Source: Lentisphaerota bacterium (GTDB taxonomy: Bacteria > Verrucomicrobiota > Lentisphaeria > Victivallales > UBA1829). From it: a DNA stretch of 64,000 bases. The translations under genes were made by a program, and so were the position numbers. Each line of letters begins with the position of its first letter. Position 1 is the stretch's first letter. The stretch spans positions 1-64,000 of the forward strand of contig SUVR01000008.1 of the NCBI GenBank assembly GCA_015061915.1, read 5' to 3'. This document shows positions 34,662-44,221 of this stretch, one piece after another. The notes beneath the pieces were generated by a model that saw only the letters and a program-made list of their open reading frames with translations, was not told the DNA's origin and ran no database searches.

Positions 34662-35648
34662 ATGTTGGAAAATCTTTCTGCGTTCCAGATCATTTTGGCA
34701 TTTATTTTTCTGCTTTTTGCAGGCGGATCCGCTTTTTATGGCGCCCGCAGCCGGAAAACGGTTCCGATCTACAGCGCTCTTGTTTTCCTCGGTTTCATTC
34801 TGATGACGCTCTTTCCCGGCTGGCTGTTTGCTCTCTGCATCCTGATGATCGTTGTGGGCGCCTGTATCCTGTTCCATGGTCAGAGTAAACAGATTTTCAA
34901 AAAAAAGGTCACCGGGTGGATTCTGCTCTTTGCCGGCTTGATTGCTTTTGCTATGATCCGGTATGTTATGGCGCCGGATGACAACGAAACTTTGCGTTTG
35001 AAGTTGAAGCAGTACAGTCTCGCGGAGTATGAAAAACTCGGTAGTTTTGCACAGGAACGGTATGCCGGTTTGAATGTGATTGCTGTTGTGCCGGAAAATA
35101 TGACCGATCGTCAGAAAGACTGTCTGAAAGCGTTTGAACAGGGGTATGGCGGAACGGTCGATACGGTGGAACAGAAAATGATCGATTTTGTTGCATTCCG
35201 GGAAGAAAATGCTCATTTGGAAAGTGCGGAATATAATGCGCTTCTCCAGAAGACGATAAACGATCACAGTTTGGAAAATCTTTTCCGTTCCGGCGAGATG
35301 AGCGGGGTTGATGTGGTTCTGTTGCTTACCTCTCTGCCCGGAAAACGGATCGAATGTCTTTCCACTTTGAACAGTCTGCGGGATTCCCGTAAGATTCTGC
35401 TTCTGCCGATGGATTGTGCCGGCAGAGTCAATGTACTCAGTACCTATATCCGCGATGGTCTGATCGGCGCATTGGTGATGATGAATGCGGATTCTTCCAT
35501 TAAAAACGATGTCCCGGAAAATATGGAAGAAGCATTTAATTCCCGCTTTGTGCTGGTGACTGCCGAAAATATTGATGCGATGCTGGAAGATCCCAAGTAT
35601 CGGGTCGTACTGTTTGACGATGAAGCGGAGCCCCGTGAAGAAGAATAA
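34662..35648 (+). CDS. Hypothetical membrane protein
   Basis: I do not recognise this 328-residue protein. It has hydrophobic helices near residues 8-25, 35-50 and 54-68 and another at about 80-100. The remaining 230 residues form a soluble domain of alternating beta and alpha segments (LNVIAVVPEN, VDVVLLLTSLP, KILLLPMD, GALVMMNAD), which looks like a Rossmann-like or periplasmic-binding-like fold. It ends with an acidic tail. GGAGG is eight bases before the ATG at 34662; the in-frame ATG at 34656 is too close. It has its own promoter and leads a group with clpC. Confidence 0.6.
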   Translation: MLENLSAFQIILAFIFLLFAGGSAFYGARSRKTVPIYSALVFLGFILMTLFPGWLFALCILMIVVGACILFHGQSKQIFKKKVTGWILLFAGLIAFAMIRYVMAPDDNETLRLKLKQYSLAEYEKLGSFAQERYAGLNVIAVVPENMTDRQKDCLKAFEQGYGGTVDTVEQKMIDFVAFREENAHLESAEYNALLQKTINDHSLENLFRSGEMSGVDVVLLLTSLPGKRIECLSTLNSLRDSRKILLLPMDCAGRVNVLSTYIRDGLIGALVMMNADSSIKNDVPENMEEAFNSRFVLVTAENIDAMLEDPKYRVVLFDDEAEPREEE

Positions 35649-35688
35649 AACGGACCGCTCTGCTGTTTCCATAGAAAGAGTTTGAATT

Positions 35689-38217
35689 ATGTCTCAGGAT
35701 TTTTTTGATGATCCGCTGAAGGATTGTCTGGAACATTTTACACCACGGGCATTGCGTGCCCTGCAGTTGGCAGCCAGAGAAGCTGCACGCTGGAATCATG
35801 ATCACCTCGGCTGCCGCCATATGCTGCTGGGAATCCTTGCTGTAAAGGATTCCATTGCGGTACAGGTTCTGGCAGATATCGGGATCCCGGTGGATGAACT
35901 CCGGCGCCGGGTCGAAGATACCTGTGTGGTAGGCAGTTCTCTTCTTCAGGCGGGCGATGTGCCCTTTACGGATACGCTCCGCTCGGTGATCCTTTCTGCC
36001 CGCAACGAAGCCAATGCCATGGAATACAATTATATCGGAACGGAACATCTGCTGCTTGCTCTGTTGCGGGTACAGGACAGCCGGAGCGCAACGATCCTCC
36101 GGAATATGGGGGCGAATGTGGAAAAGATCCGCCTTGCGGTCCTGGCTGCACTGGATCCGGGATATCTGCCCGGTGACCGGAAGGACTCCGCTGAAAATCC
36201 GGTTCCGGAGAACACGCCTGCAGGTGATCTTTCAGAAGAAAATCTTGCTCCGGAAAATCAGGAACTTGGCGCTCTGCGGGCATTCGGCAGAGATTTGACT
36301 GCCCTTGCAGAACGGGGTGGGCTGGATCCGGTGATCGGCAGAGAAAATGAAATCAGCCGTGTGATCCAGATCCTTTGCCGCAGAACGAAAAACAACCCGG
36401 TTCTCATCGGTGAAGCGGGCGTTGGAAAAACTGCCATCCTCGAAGGGCTTGCCCAGCGGATTGCTGCCGGTGATGTGCCGGAGATCCTTGCCGGAAAAAA
36501 AGTCTTTGCTCTTGACCTGCCGCTGATGGTGGCTGGTACAAAATACCGCGGTCAGTTTGAAGAACGGATCAAAGCTGTGATCGAAGAAGTACGTGCTTCC
36601 GGACAGGTGATCCTGTTCATCGACGAACTGCACACGATCGTTGGTGCGGGCGGTGCGGAAGGAACCATGGATGCCGCCAACATCATCAAACCGGCTTTGT
36701 CCCGCGGGGAATTGCAGTGTATCGGTGCCACTACGCTGGATGAGTACCGCAAAGGCATTGAGAAGGATGCCGCTCTGGAACGCCGTTTTCAGTCCGTTCT
36801 GGTGGAACCGCCCTCCGTTGATGATGCAATCAAGATCCTTCACGGGTTGAAAAAAGTTTACGAGAAACACCATGCGGTGAAATATACTGATCGTGCCATT
36901 GAGGCGGCGGTCCGTCTTTCCGATCGTTACATCAGCGGACGGCATCTGCCGGATAAAGCGATTGATGTGATGGATGAAGCCGGAGCGGCTGCCCGGATCC
37001 ACAGTATGCTCAAAGCTCCGGATCTTTCCTGTATGGAAGAAGAGTTGCGTGCGATTGCTGCTGAAAAGGAAAAAGCGATCATGGAGCAGCAGTTTGAACT
37101 TGCCGCAAAGCATCGCAACCGGGAACGGCAGCTCAAGGAGGAACTGGAAAATATCCGTCAGGACTGGCAGCGCCGCCGCGATGCAAACCGGCAGGAAATC
37201 ACGGAACAGGATATTGCTGCTGTTATGGCGAAACTTTCCGGTGTGCCGTTGAGCCGGATCGAATCCGGTGAATCGGAACGGCTGCTGAAAATGGAGCAGG
37301 AGATTGCCCGCGCTGTGGTCGGGCAGGATGAAGCTGTCAAGGCTGTTTCCCGTTTTCTTCGCCGTTCCCGGGCGGACCTGAAAGATCCTGCCCGTCCCAT
37401 CGGTTCTTTCGTCTTCCTCGGTCCTACCGGCGTTGGAAAAACTCTGCTTGCCAAGGCTGTGGCGGAATTTATGTTCGGTGATCCGGAGGCATTGATCCAG
37501 ATCGATATGTCTGAATATATGGAAAAACACAATGTCTCCCGTCTGGTCGGATCGCCTCCCGGTTATGTGGGGCATGGCGACGGTGGCGAACTGACGGAAC
37601 GGGTGCGCCGCAGACCGTACAGCGTGGTCCTCTTTGATGAAGTGGAAAAAGCCCATCCGGATGTGATGCATATGCTTCTGCAGATCCTGGAAGAAGGAAA
37701 ACTGACCGATACCCTCGGCAGACGCATCGACTTCCGTAATACCATTGTGATCATGACCAGTAATGTCGGTGCAGATCGGATCGGGCGTAACACCCCCCTC
37801 GGATTCAGTGCCGGTTCACAGTCTGCTGATATGGAAAAGCAGAACAATGTGTTGCTGGAAACGGCAAAACGGGCGTTCAAACCGGAGTTTATCAACCGGG
37901 TGGACGAGATCCTGATCTTCCGCAGTCTGGAAAAAGCGGATTTGGAAAAGATCGTGCGTCTGGAACTGGATAAACTGGTCAAACGTATGGCAAATCAGGG
38001 CAGAACGCTCAAGTATTCCGATGCGCTTGCCGCATTCCTGACCGAAAAAGGATATCAACCCGAATACGGTGCGCGTCCGCTCCGCCGTGCTGTGGAACGC
38101 TCCGTGGAGGATCCGCTGGCGGAAATGATCCTTTCCGGAAAACTTGACCATACGATTTTTGCCGATGTGAAAGACGGGGAAATCGTCTTTACCAAAACGA
38201 AACGGAAAGCAAAATGA
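35689..38217 (+). CDS. clpC: ClpC-type AAA+ protease ATPase
   Basis: An 842-residue Hsp100 unfoldase. The N-terminal double Clp-N repeat covers residues 1-150. AAA-1 has Walker A GEAGVGKT, Walker B FIDELHT and the arginine-finger region LERRFQ. A ClpC-type middle coiled domain with a UVR-like helix ([18 protein letters not shown]) follows, then AAA-2 with GPTGVGKT and LFDEVEKAH. The loop TPLGFSAG in AAA-2 sits where the VGF/IGF motif of ClpP-binding ATPases lies, so it probably feeds ClpP. In contrast to typical Gram-negative ClpA it has the middle domain. Its stop overlaps the NUDIX gene. Confidence 0.93.
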   Translation: MSQDFFDDPLKDCLEHFTPRALRALQLAAREAARWNHDHLGCRHMLLGILAVKDSIAVQVLADIGIPVDELRRRVEDTCVVGSSLLQAGDVPFTDTLRSVILSARNEANAMEYNYIGTEHLLLALLRVQDSRSATILRNMGANVEKIRLAVLAALDPGYLPGDRKDSAENPVPENTPAGDLSEENLAPENQELGALRAFGRDLTALAERGGLDPVIGRENEISRVIQILCRRTKNNPVLIGEAGVGKTAILEGLAQRIAAGDVPEILAGKKVFALDLPLMVAGTKYRGQFEERIKAVIEEVRASGQVILFIDELHTIVGAGGAEGTMDAANIIKPALSRGELQCIGATTLDEYRKGIEKDAALERRFQSVLVEPPSVDDAIKILHGLKKVYEKHHAVKYTDRAIEAAVRLSDRYISGRHLPDKAIDVMDEAGAAARIHSMLKAPDLSCMEEELRAIAAEKEKAIMEQQFELAAKHRNRERQLKEELENIRQDWQRRRDANRQEITEQDIAAVMAKLSGVPLSRIESGESERLLKMEQEIARAVVGQDEAVKAVSRFLRRSRADLKDPARPIGSFVFLGPTGVGKTLLAKAVAEFMFGDPEALIQIDMSEYMEKHNVSRLVGSPPGYVGHGDGGELTERVRRRPYSVVLFDEVEKAHPDVMHMLLQILEEGKLTDTLGRRIDFRNTIVIMTSNVGADRIGRNTPLGFSAGSQSADMEKQNNVLLETAKRAFKPEFINRVDEILIFRSLEKADLEKIVRLELDKLVKRMANQGRTLKYSDALAAFLTEKGYQPEYGARPLRRAVERSVEDPLAEMILSGKLDHTIFADVKDGEIVFTKTKRKAK

Positions 38218-38732
38218 CCGACGAACTTTTTGAGATCATTGACGATGCCACCGGAGCGGTCATCGGAACCGCTCCACGCAAGCGTTGTCACGGCGATCCG
38301 TCTTTGATCCACCGGAGCGTTCATGTGGTCGTGTACGCCACAGATGGAAAATCGATTCTGCTCCAGAAACGAAAAATGACGAAAGACATTCAGCCCGGAA
38401 AGTGGGATACCGCTGTGGGCGGACATCTGATGGTCGGAGAGACCTATGAACAGGCTGCCGTACGGGAAATGGGGGAAGAACTGGGGATCAAGCCGGAGAC
38501 ACCGTTCCGTTTCCTTTTTGACTTCAAAGTGCGGAATGAGATCGAATCGGAAAATATCCGTGTTTTTGCTGTTGCTTATGATGGACCGTTCTTTCCACAG
38601 GAAAGTGAGCTGGACGGGGTTGAGTTTTTTGCGATCCCGGACTTGAAACAACGGTTGTGCAGTGGAAAAACAGACGATTTTACCCCGTTGCTCTGCCGTG
38701 AACTTGCTATGCTGCCGGAGATTGAACTTTGA
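38214..38732 (+). CDS. NUDIX hydrolase
   Basis: A 172-residue protein. The Nudix box is complete: GGHLMVGETYEQAAVREMGEELGI in pattern, given here by its parts GGHLMVGE, REMGEELG around residues 74-95. The N-terminal strand with VIGTAPRKRCHGD and HRSVHVVVY resembles the YfcD and isopentenyl-diphosphate-isomerase-like branch. The substrate is unknown. It starts in the clpC stop codon (ATGA) and ends in the start of the permease gene, so it is co-translated with both. Confidence 0.85.
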   Translation: MTDELFEIIDDATGAVIGTAPRKRCHGDPSLIHRSVHVVVYATDGKSILLQKRKMTKDIQPGKWDTAVGGHLMVGETYEQAAVREMGEELGIKPETPFRFLFDFKVRNEIESENIRVFAVAYDGPFFPQESELDGVEFFAIPDLKQRLCSGKTDDFTPLLCRELAMLPEIEL

Positions 38733-39922
38733 CCAGTGAACAGGTGACAGCCGCAGAAAGCGAAACTTTCTCTCCGGTCCAACAGGCTTGGAGGCGTTTC
38801 CTGCGGGACCGGTTTGCGGTTGCGGCGCTTGCCGTGATGCTGTTGCTTTTTCTCGCTGCAATGGCTGCTCCTCTCATTGCAAACTCCCTGCCGTTGCTGA
38901 TCATTACGGAGCAGGGCGAGTGGTTCAGCCCCGCATTGCGTGATTTTTTCGCTCCGAACGTGCAGGAAGTCTTTGTGGAAAAAATCTTCAATTATCTGCT
39001 CTTTGCTGCAATTCCTGTGAGCATCGCACTGGTTCTGTTACGGAAATATGTGCTGTGCCGCCGGATCGTGACCGGAGGATTGATCGTTCTGCTGGCTGTC
39101 CCGTTTTTTACTGTACAGCAAAAGAACGATATGCGGGATTACACAAAGGATTTTTCTCACGCAGAAATCATTTATGCGCCGGTTCCTTACGGACCTTTTC
39201 AGACGTCATCCGATGTGTTCGGTAAGCCGTCTGCGGAACATTGGTTCGGTACCGATCAGAACGGACGGGATGTTTTTGCCCGGATGTTATACGGCAGCCG
39301 GGTTTCGCTGGCGGTCGGGTTCCTTGCCGCCGGGATCTCGTTGATCCTCGGCACTTTGATCGGGTTGATCTCCGGATATCTCGGCGGAAAGATTGATTTG
39401 ATCATTCAGCGCTGCGTGGAGATCGTGATCTGTTTTCCCACATTCCTGCTCCTGCTGATCCTGATGGTTGTCCTGTTGGACAGCGGCTCCCGCCAATCGG
39501 TCCTGCTGGTGATCCTGGTTCTTGGCTGCACCGGATGGCCCGGTCTGGCGCGAATGGTGCGCGGGGAAGTGTTGAAACAGCGTCAGATGCAGTATGTTCA
39601 GGCAAGCGAATGTATGGGGGTCCCGTTCCGGCGGATCCTGACGGTACACCTGCTGCCCAATGTTTCCGGTCCCATCTTCGTGGCATTTGCATTTGACATC
39701 GCCGGTTGTATCCTTGCTGAAAATTCATTGAGCTTTCTCGGCTTCGGTGTTCAGATCCCCACCGCCAGCTGGGGCGAGCTGCTCCGGCAGGCTCTGGATG
39801 ATCCGCTGCTTCACTGGAATCTGATGCTTTGGCCCGGACTGGCGATCTTTGTTTGTGTTTGTTCGTTTCATTTTATTGCAGATGGTCTGCACCGCGCGAT
39901 TGATCCGAAATCTGCCGGATAA
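38729..39922 (+). CDS. ABC transporter permease, DppC/OppC family, with extra helices
   Basis: A 397-residue permease. After a first helix (about 26-52) there is an insertion of about 130 residues with two more hydrophobic helices (near 85-100 and 112-125) that ordinary OppC proteins (about 300 residues) lack. Then HWFGTDQNGRDVFARMLYG and the permease core follow, with the EAA-type loop (ASECMGVPFRRILTVHLLPN) and five helices. The start is TTG at 38729, overlapping the NUDIX stop, with GGAG seven bases upstream. No other subunit of the importer is in the window, so the partner genes must lie elsewhere or the operon has been broken. Confidence 0.82.
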   Translation: MTSEQVTAAESETFSPVQQAWRRFLRDRFAVAALAVMLLLFLAAMAAPLIANSLPLLIITEQGEWFSPALRDFFAPNVQEVFVEKIFNYLLFAAIPVSIALVLLRKYVLCRRIVTGGLIVLLAVPFFTVQQKNDMRDYTKDFSHAEIIYAPVPYGPFQTSSDVFGKPSAEHWFGTDQNGRDVFARMLYGSRVSLAVGFLAAGISLILGTLIGLISGYLGGKIDLIIQRCVEIVICFPTFLLLLILMVVLLDSGSRQSVLLVILVLGCTGWPGLARMVRGEVLKQRQMQYVQASECMGVPFRRILTVHLLPNVSGPIFVAFAFDIAGCILAENSLSFLGFGVQIPTASWGELLRQALDDPLLHWNLMLWPGLAIFVCVCSFHFIADGLHRAIDPKSAG

Positions 39923-39952
39923 TTTCATAAAAACTGAAGAAGGAGAATAAAA

Positions 39953-40393
39953 ATGGCTGTAACTGTACGTTTCCGTATGAGTGAGGATGCCGCTGACCTG
40001 AAACCCGCCAAGGCGCACCCTGATGACGCCGCATACGATCTGCGTTCCCGTACGGATTTGACCGTAATGCCCGGAAAAGTTGCCCTCGCACCGACCGGAT
40101 TGTTTCTGGAACTGCCTGTCGGGTACGAAGCACAGATCAGACCCCGCAGCGGCATGGCTCTCAAATTTTCTATGACTTTGCTTAATACGCCCGGTACCAT
40201 TGATGCCGGATACCGGGGCGAAGTCGGGTGCATTATGTTCAATGCCGGAGAACAGCCGTATGAGATCAAACGGGGTGACCGCATCGCCCAGATGGTCATT
40301 GCCGCCCTGCCGGATGTGCAGATGGTGGAATGTGGCGAACTGACTGAAACAGACCGCGGAGCTGGCGGGTTCGGCTCCACCGGAAAACAGTGA
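39953..40393 (+). CDS. dut: dUTP diphosphatase
   Basis: A 146-residue trimeric dUTPase, which removes dUTP and provides dUMP. All five motifs are there in order: DAAYDL(R), RPRSGMA, NTPGTIDAGYRGE, RGDRIAQMV and the C-terminal GGFGSTG loop. AAGGAG precedes the ATG. It is the last gene behind the permease, 30 bases away. Confidence 0.97.
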   Translation: MAVTVRFRMSEDAADLKPAKAHPDDAAYDLRSRTDLTVMPGKVALAPTGLFLELPVGYEAQIRPRSGMALKFSMTLLNTPGTIDAGYRGEVGCIMFNAGEQPYEIKRGDRIAQMVIAALPDVQMVECGELTETDRGAGGFGSTGKQ

Positions 40394-40449
40394 AAATGCC
40401 GGAAAGTTGGAAAAAAGTCAGTTTTATACAAAAAAATTGCAGTTGCAGC

Positions 40450-40477
40450 TTGAAAATTTAATTTTTTGTGGTAATTT
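40450..40477 (+). promoter_or_regulatory. Promoter of the EIIA gene
   Basis: TTGAAA (40450-40455), 16 bp, TAATTT (40472-40477) with TGG before it. A second TTGACA at 40482-40487 has no good -10. Confidence 0.6.
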
Positions 40478-40522
40478 GTTATTGACAGTAATAAAACGGA
40501 ATTTTTAACGAAGGGTATACCT

Positions 40523-40975
40523 ATGAAACCGGAATTTGCAAAGTATCTGCAGCAAGATTCGATCCTCCTGCTGGAGGGTGAAACCAAGAAGCAAGTTTTT
40601 GAAGACATCGTTCAGCACGCCGCCACACGCTGCACCATGGATGAAGATCAGATCCGTGATGCCGTCTGGAAACGGGAACGTATGATGACCACCGGCGTCG
40701 GCAAAGGTCTGGCTCTGCCCCACATCCGTGTCAATGGCTTCCCCTCTCCCCTGATCATTGTCGGTATCTGCAAAAACCCCGTTGCCGACTACAAAAGCCT
40801 GGATAACCAGCCGATCAATCTGGTGGTCTTCCTCGCCGCTGACGAACGGGATCAGGAAGCATACCTGAAACTGCTGGGCAGCATCTCTTCCAAGGTCAAG
40901 GAAGAAGGCGTGATCGCTGAGATCCTCACAGCCGGTGACGACCGGGCAAAGATCCAGGAGATCCTCTCCCGCTGA
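40523..40975 (+). CDS. PTS EIIA protein, PtsN/fructose type
   Basis: A 150-residue EIIA domain protein. The phosphorylated histidine is H67 in GLALPHIR. The fold matches the PTS_EIIA type 2 family throughout, including the TTGVGKG before the histidine and LLGSISS later. It may regulate or transfer phosphate like PtsN; no EIIB, EIIC or HPr gene is in the window. The gene is monocistronic, flanked by its promoter and a strong terminator. Confidence 0.85.
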   Translation: MKPEFAKYLQQDSILLLEGETKKQVFEDIVQHAATRCTMDEDQIRDAVWKRERMMTTGVGKGLALPHIRVNGFPSPLIIVGICKNPVADYKSLDNQPINLVVFLAADERDQEAYLKLLGSISSKVKEEGVIAEILTAGDDRAKIQEILSR

Positions 40976-41002
40976 CGTATCAAAACGTCTTTGAGAAGAT
41001 GC

Positions 41003-41033
41003 AAAGCCGTTCCGATTCCGGAACGGCTTTTTT
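41003..41033 (+). terminator. Terminator of the EIIA gene
   Basis: A perfect 12-bp stem (AAAGCCGTTCCG with its complement) with a 4-base loop, ending in six T. The T-run is also the left edge of the cloverleaf element. Confidence 0.92.
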
Positions 41034-41181
41034 CGTGCCCCGATGAGGCGGCGGTCACAGCGCGCCAACCAGCCGGATGGCTGGCGCGCAGCTTTTTTTA
41101 CGCAGCGCAGAGCTGCTGTGTAAAAAAAGTGCCGGAGCCGGCTGCTCCGGCGTGACCGCCGCCTCATCGGGGCACGAAAAA
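41029..41181. repeat. Cloverleaf double-terminator element, copy 2
   Basis: A perfect 30-bp closing stem (41029-41058 with 41152-41181) surrounds three hairpins. Hairpin 1 is at 41060-41089 followed by seven T (41093-41099). Hairpin 2 pairs those T with seven A (41093-41106 with 41115-41128, one G-T pair). Hairpin 3 (41131-41151, 8-bp stem) ends on the minus strand in that T-run. It shares the hairpin-3 stem GCCGGAGC and the T-run flank TTTTTTTACGCA with copy 3. It lies between two converging genes, nested between their own terminators. Confidence 0.9.
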
Positions 41182-41209
41182 GCCCTGCGGGAAAAATCCC
41201 GTCAGGGCT
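41177..41209 (-). terminator. Terminator of pal
   Basis: Read on the minus strand, AGCCCTG pairs with CAGGGCT around an inner GGGA/TCCC stem, followed by five T. It mirrors the EIIA terminator on the other side of the cloverleaf element. Confidence 0.8.
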
Positions 41210-41242
41210 GAGAATCTTTGGAATCCTGTAAAAAGGAATCGC

Positions 41243-41896
41243 TTACTTGTTCATCAGGACCGGAACAAAGTCGGCGCGACGGTTCCGCTGCCATGCGGTG
41301 TTGTTGCTGCCGGAGACTGCCGGTTTATCTTCGCCGTAGCTGAGGGTTCTGATCCGGGCTTCGCTGATGCCATTGGCGACCAGTTCATCTTTCACTGCGG
41401 AAGCTCTGCGTTCGCCCAGGGCGCGGTTATATTCCTGAGTACCCCGTTCATCGCAGTTCCCTTCGATCACAACGCCGGTGCCGGGGTTGGTCTTCAGGAA
41501 GGTGACGATTGCGCTGATCTTGGCGCTTTCGGTGGGAGCGACTGCAAAGGTATCGAAGGGGAAGTAGACCGGCATGAAATCGGGGGCGTTGGTGATCTTT
41601 CTGCCGAAACCGTCTACGTAATCCTGATCTTCCGGGTTGAATTCGCCGTAGCCGCCTGCCTGATTGTTTTCGCCTTCGCCATTGCCGAAGCCGTTATCGC
41701 CGCTTTCGAGACCGAAACCGTTGCCGCCGTTGCCGTTTTTGCCGTCGCCGGTGGTGAAGCCGTTATCGTTGCCGACGGGTTTTTCACCGATCCAGAACAT
41801 ACTGTCCGGGCGTTCGGTGTCTTCGGTACAAGCGGTGGAGAGACCGGCGATGCCGAGAGAAACGGCTGCGATCATAGCGAACTTTGTCATTTTCAT
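41243..41896 (-). CDS. pal: Peptidoglycan-associated lipoprotein (Pal/OmpA family)
   Basis: A 217-residue outer-membrane lipoprotein. Signal peptide with lipobox LSTAC (Cys23). Residues 38-85 are a Gly/Asn-rich flexible linker. The C-terminal OmpA-like domain has FPFDTFAVAP, EGNCDERGTQEYNRALGERRA and RNRRADF, the peptidoglycan-binding blocks of Pal. The rest of the Tol system is not in the window. AAAGGA precedes the start. A promoter lies at 41946-41973, back to back with that of ilvE. Confidence 0.92.
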   Translation of the reverse strand: MKMTKFAMIAAVSLGIAGLSTACTEDTERPDSMFWIGEKPVGNDNGFTTGDGKNGNGGNGFGLESGDNGFGNGEGENNQAGGYGEFNPEDQDYVDGFGRKITNAPDFMPVYFPFDTFAVAPTESAKISAIVTFLKTNPGTGVVIEGNCDERGTQEYNRALGERRASAVKDELVANGISEARIRTLSYGEDKPAVSGSNNTAWQRNRRADFVPVLMNK

Positions 41897-41945
41897 CGTT
41901 CTGATTCCTTTGATTTTTGTATTGTTTCTGGTTTATTACAATAAC

Positions 41946-41973
41946 AATTTACTCCATTTTTAGAAAAATTCAA
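41946..41973 (-). promoter_or_regulatory. pal promoter
   Basis: On the minus strand TTGAAT (41968-41973), 16 bp, TAAATT (41946-41951). Confidence 0.6.
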
Positions 41974-41992
41974 TAAAAAATTAAAATTTTTT

Positions 41993-42021
41993 TTGACTAT
42001 CTGCACAAATGATGTTATTTT
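41993..42021 (+). promoter_or_regulatory. ilvE promoter
   Basis: TTGACT (41993-41998), 17 bp, TATTTT (42016-42021), 45 bases before the ilvE start. This excludes the longer open frame from 42009. Confidence 0.6.
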
Positions 42022-42065
42022 ATAGGGCAAAACATATTAAATTTTACAAATCAGGAGAAAATATC

Positions 42066-43097
42066 ATGGCTTACGATCGCGAAATCAGAACGGACATCGA
42101 CTGGGACTCTCTCGGTTTCAGCTATATGCCCACCCGCTCCAACATCCGTTACAAATACAGAAACGGTGCCTGGGACAAAGGTGAACTGACCTCTGATCCC
42201 AATGTTTCCATGTCCATCGCCGCAACCTGTCTGCACTACGGACAGAATGCGTTTGAAGGGATCAAGGCTTTCCGTTGCAAAGACGGCAAAGTCCGCGTGT
42301 TCCGTCCCTGGGAAAATGCCAAGCGCATGAACCGCACCGCCCACCAGCTGCTCGGTCCGGAGATCCCGGAAGAAATGTTCCTGGAAGCCATCCACAGAGT
42401 TGTCCTTGATAACGTTGATTATGTTCCGCCCTACGGCTCCGGCGGTTCTCTTTACATCCGCCCCCTGTACATCGGTACCGGCCCCATGATCGGTGTCGCT
42501 CCCACCGATGAGTACGAATTCATCATTATGGTCATGCCTGTGGGCAAGTACTACAAAGAAGGTCTCAAGGGCGTTCCCACGCTCGTGATCGAAGATTATG
42601 ACCGTGCCGCACCCAAGGGTATGGGCCAGTACAAATGCTCCGGCAACTACGGTGCCAGCCTCATGCCGGCGAAACTGGCGAAGAAAGCAGGCTACCCGGT
42701 TCCCCTGTTCCTCGACCCGAAGGAACACAAATACATTGACGAATTCGGTACCAGCAACTTCCTTGCCATCACGGAAGACGGCAAGTATGTGACCAGCGAT
42801 TCACCCTCCATTCTGCCCAGCGTTACCAATATGTCCCTTATGGAAGTTGCCCGCGATCTGGGAATGACCGTGGAAAAACGCCCCATCGTGGCGGAAGAAG
42901 AACTGCCCACGTTCAAGGAAGTCTGTGCTTGCGGTACGGCTGTGGTCATTACGCCCATCAGCTCTGTCACGATCCATGGCAAGACCATTACCTACGGTAA
43001 CGAGTGCGGCCCCGTCTCCAAGAAACTGTACGACACCCTGACCGGGATCCAGTACGGTGAACTGGAAGACACCCACAACTGGATGTTTGAGATCTGA
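42066..43097 (+). CDS. ilvE: Branched-chain amino-acid aminotransferase
   Basis: A 343-residue fold-type IV PLP enzyme that transaminates Leu, Ile and Val. The PLP lysine is probably K190 in GQYKCSGNYGASL. GQNAFEGIKAFR, the TSNFLAI region and the C-terminal TGIQYGELEDTHNWM are typical of the longer BCAT branch. GGAG precedes the ATG at 42066. A Gfo/Idh/MocA gene starts two bases after its stop and is co-transcribed. Confidence 0.95.
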   Translation: MAYDREIRTDIDWDSLGFSYMPTRSNIRYKYRNGAWDKGELTSDPNVSMSIAATCLHYGQNAFEGIKAFRCKDGKVRVFRPWENAKRMNRTAHQLLGPEIPEEMFLEAIHRVVLDNVDYVPPYGSGGSLYIRPLYIGTGPMIGVAPTDEYEFIIMVMPVGKYYKEGLKGVPTLVIEDYDRAAPKGMGQYKCSGNYGASLMPAKLAKKAGYPVPLFLDPKEHKYIDEFGTSNFLAITEDGKYVTSDSPSILPSVTNMSLMEVARDLGMTVEKRPIVAEEELPTFKEVCACGTAVVITPISSVTIHGKTITYGNECGPVSKKLYDTLTGIQYGELEDTHNWMFEI

Positions 43098-43099
43098 CA

Positions 43100-44221
43100 A
43101 TGCCCAGCCGGACGCTCCGTGTCGGGCTGATCGGCTTCGGTGCCATCGGCAAAGTCCATGCCTGCTGTTACGCGAACCTGCCGTTTTATTACAAAATGGC
43201 GGGTTATCGCGTAAAGGTCACCCATATCTGCACCGCTCACCCGGAAACGGCGGAAGCGGCGGCGGAACTGCTGGACGCGACCCCCGTTACCGACTATAAA
43301 GCGATCACGGAAAATCCGGAGATCGACATTGTCGATATTGCCACGCCCAACGACTGCCACGCCGAAGTGCTGAAGTCGGCGATCCGGCACAACAAACATA
43401 TCTATTGCGAAAAACCTCTTGTTTCCTCTGCCGCCGAAGCGGAGGAAATCCAAGCGCTCCTCAAGGACTATATCGGCATCTCCCAGATGGTGCTGCAATA
43501 CCGTTTCTCCCCTGCAGTGATGCGGGCGAAACAGCTCATTGATGAGGGTCGCCTCGGCACGATCCTGGAGTTCCGCGGTCACTTCCTCCATGCGGGCAGC
43601 TCCCGTCCGGAGACCGTGATCAAACCGTGGAAACTTTCCGGCGGCGTGATTGCCGATCTGGGCAGCCATACGCTGGATGTGCTGCGGTTCCTGCTGGGAG
43701 ATTTTGAATCTCTTGCCGCCACTCGCCGCACAGCTTATCCCACCCGACCCGACGGCAAAGGCGGAACCGTTCCTGTCCCCACCGAGGACAACATGATGGT
43801 GCTGCTGCGTCTGAAAAACGGCGCGGACGGTATGGTCGGCTCCTCCAAGATCACCACCGGCGCAGAGGATGACCTCTGCTTTGAGATCAATGGCAGTGAC
43901 GGCGCGATCCGTTTCTCCGGTATGGATCCCCACCACCTTGATTTTTACGACAACACGATCCCCGACCGTCCTTACGGCGGCTTGAAGGGGTGGACAAAGA
44001 TCGACTGCGGTCAGCGCTTTGAAGCGCCCGCCAACGGCTTCCCTGCTGCGAAGTCCGCCATCGGCTGGCTCCGCAGTCACATCCACTGCTGCTGGAACTT
44101 TGTGGACCACGTGGCGCGTGGCGAAAAATCCTCTCCCGACCTGACGGACGGCATCTACCTTCAGCGTGTTCTGGATTCCGTGGTCCGCGCCGCCGATTCC
44201 GAAACCCGTGTAAAAATTTGA
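43100..44221 (+). CDS. Gfo/Idh/MocA-family oxidoreductase
   Basis: A 373-residue NAD(P)-dependent dehydrogenase. The dinucleotide loop is GLIGFGAIGKVHA (residues 9-21), the catalytic lysine lies in YCEKPLVSS (about residue 98), and GGVIADLGSHTLD carries the histidine of the C-terminal half. Length is normal for the family. The substrate, a sugar, sugar acid or inositol, cannot be deduced. It starts right after ilvE with no own promoter. Confidence 0.9.
   Translation: MPSRTLRVGLIGFGAIGKVHACCYANLPFYYKMAGYRVKVTHICTAHPETAEAAAELLDATPVTDYKAITENPEIDIVDIATPNDCHAEVLKSAIRHNKHIYCEKPLVSSAAEAEEIQALLKDYIGISQMVLQYRFSPAVMRAKQLIDEGRLGTILEFRGHFLHAGSSRPETVIKPWKLSGGVIADLGSHTLDVLRFLLGDFESLAATRRTAYPTRPDGKGGTVPVPTEDNMMVLLRLKNGADGMVGSSKITTGAEDDLCFEINGSDGAIRFSGMDPHHLDFYDNTIPDRPYGGLKGWTKIDCGQRFEAPANGFPAAKSAIGWLRSHIHCCWNFVDHVARGEKSSPDLTDGIYLQRVLDSVVRAADSETRVKI

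Noticed and set aside
36232-37671. 479-codon open frame on the minus strand
   Set aside because: It lies opposite the clpC Walker motifs, with no ribosome site or family match.
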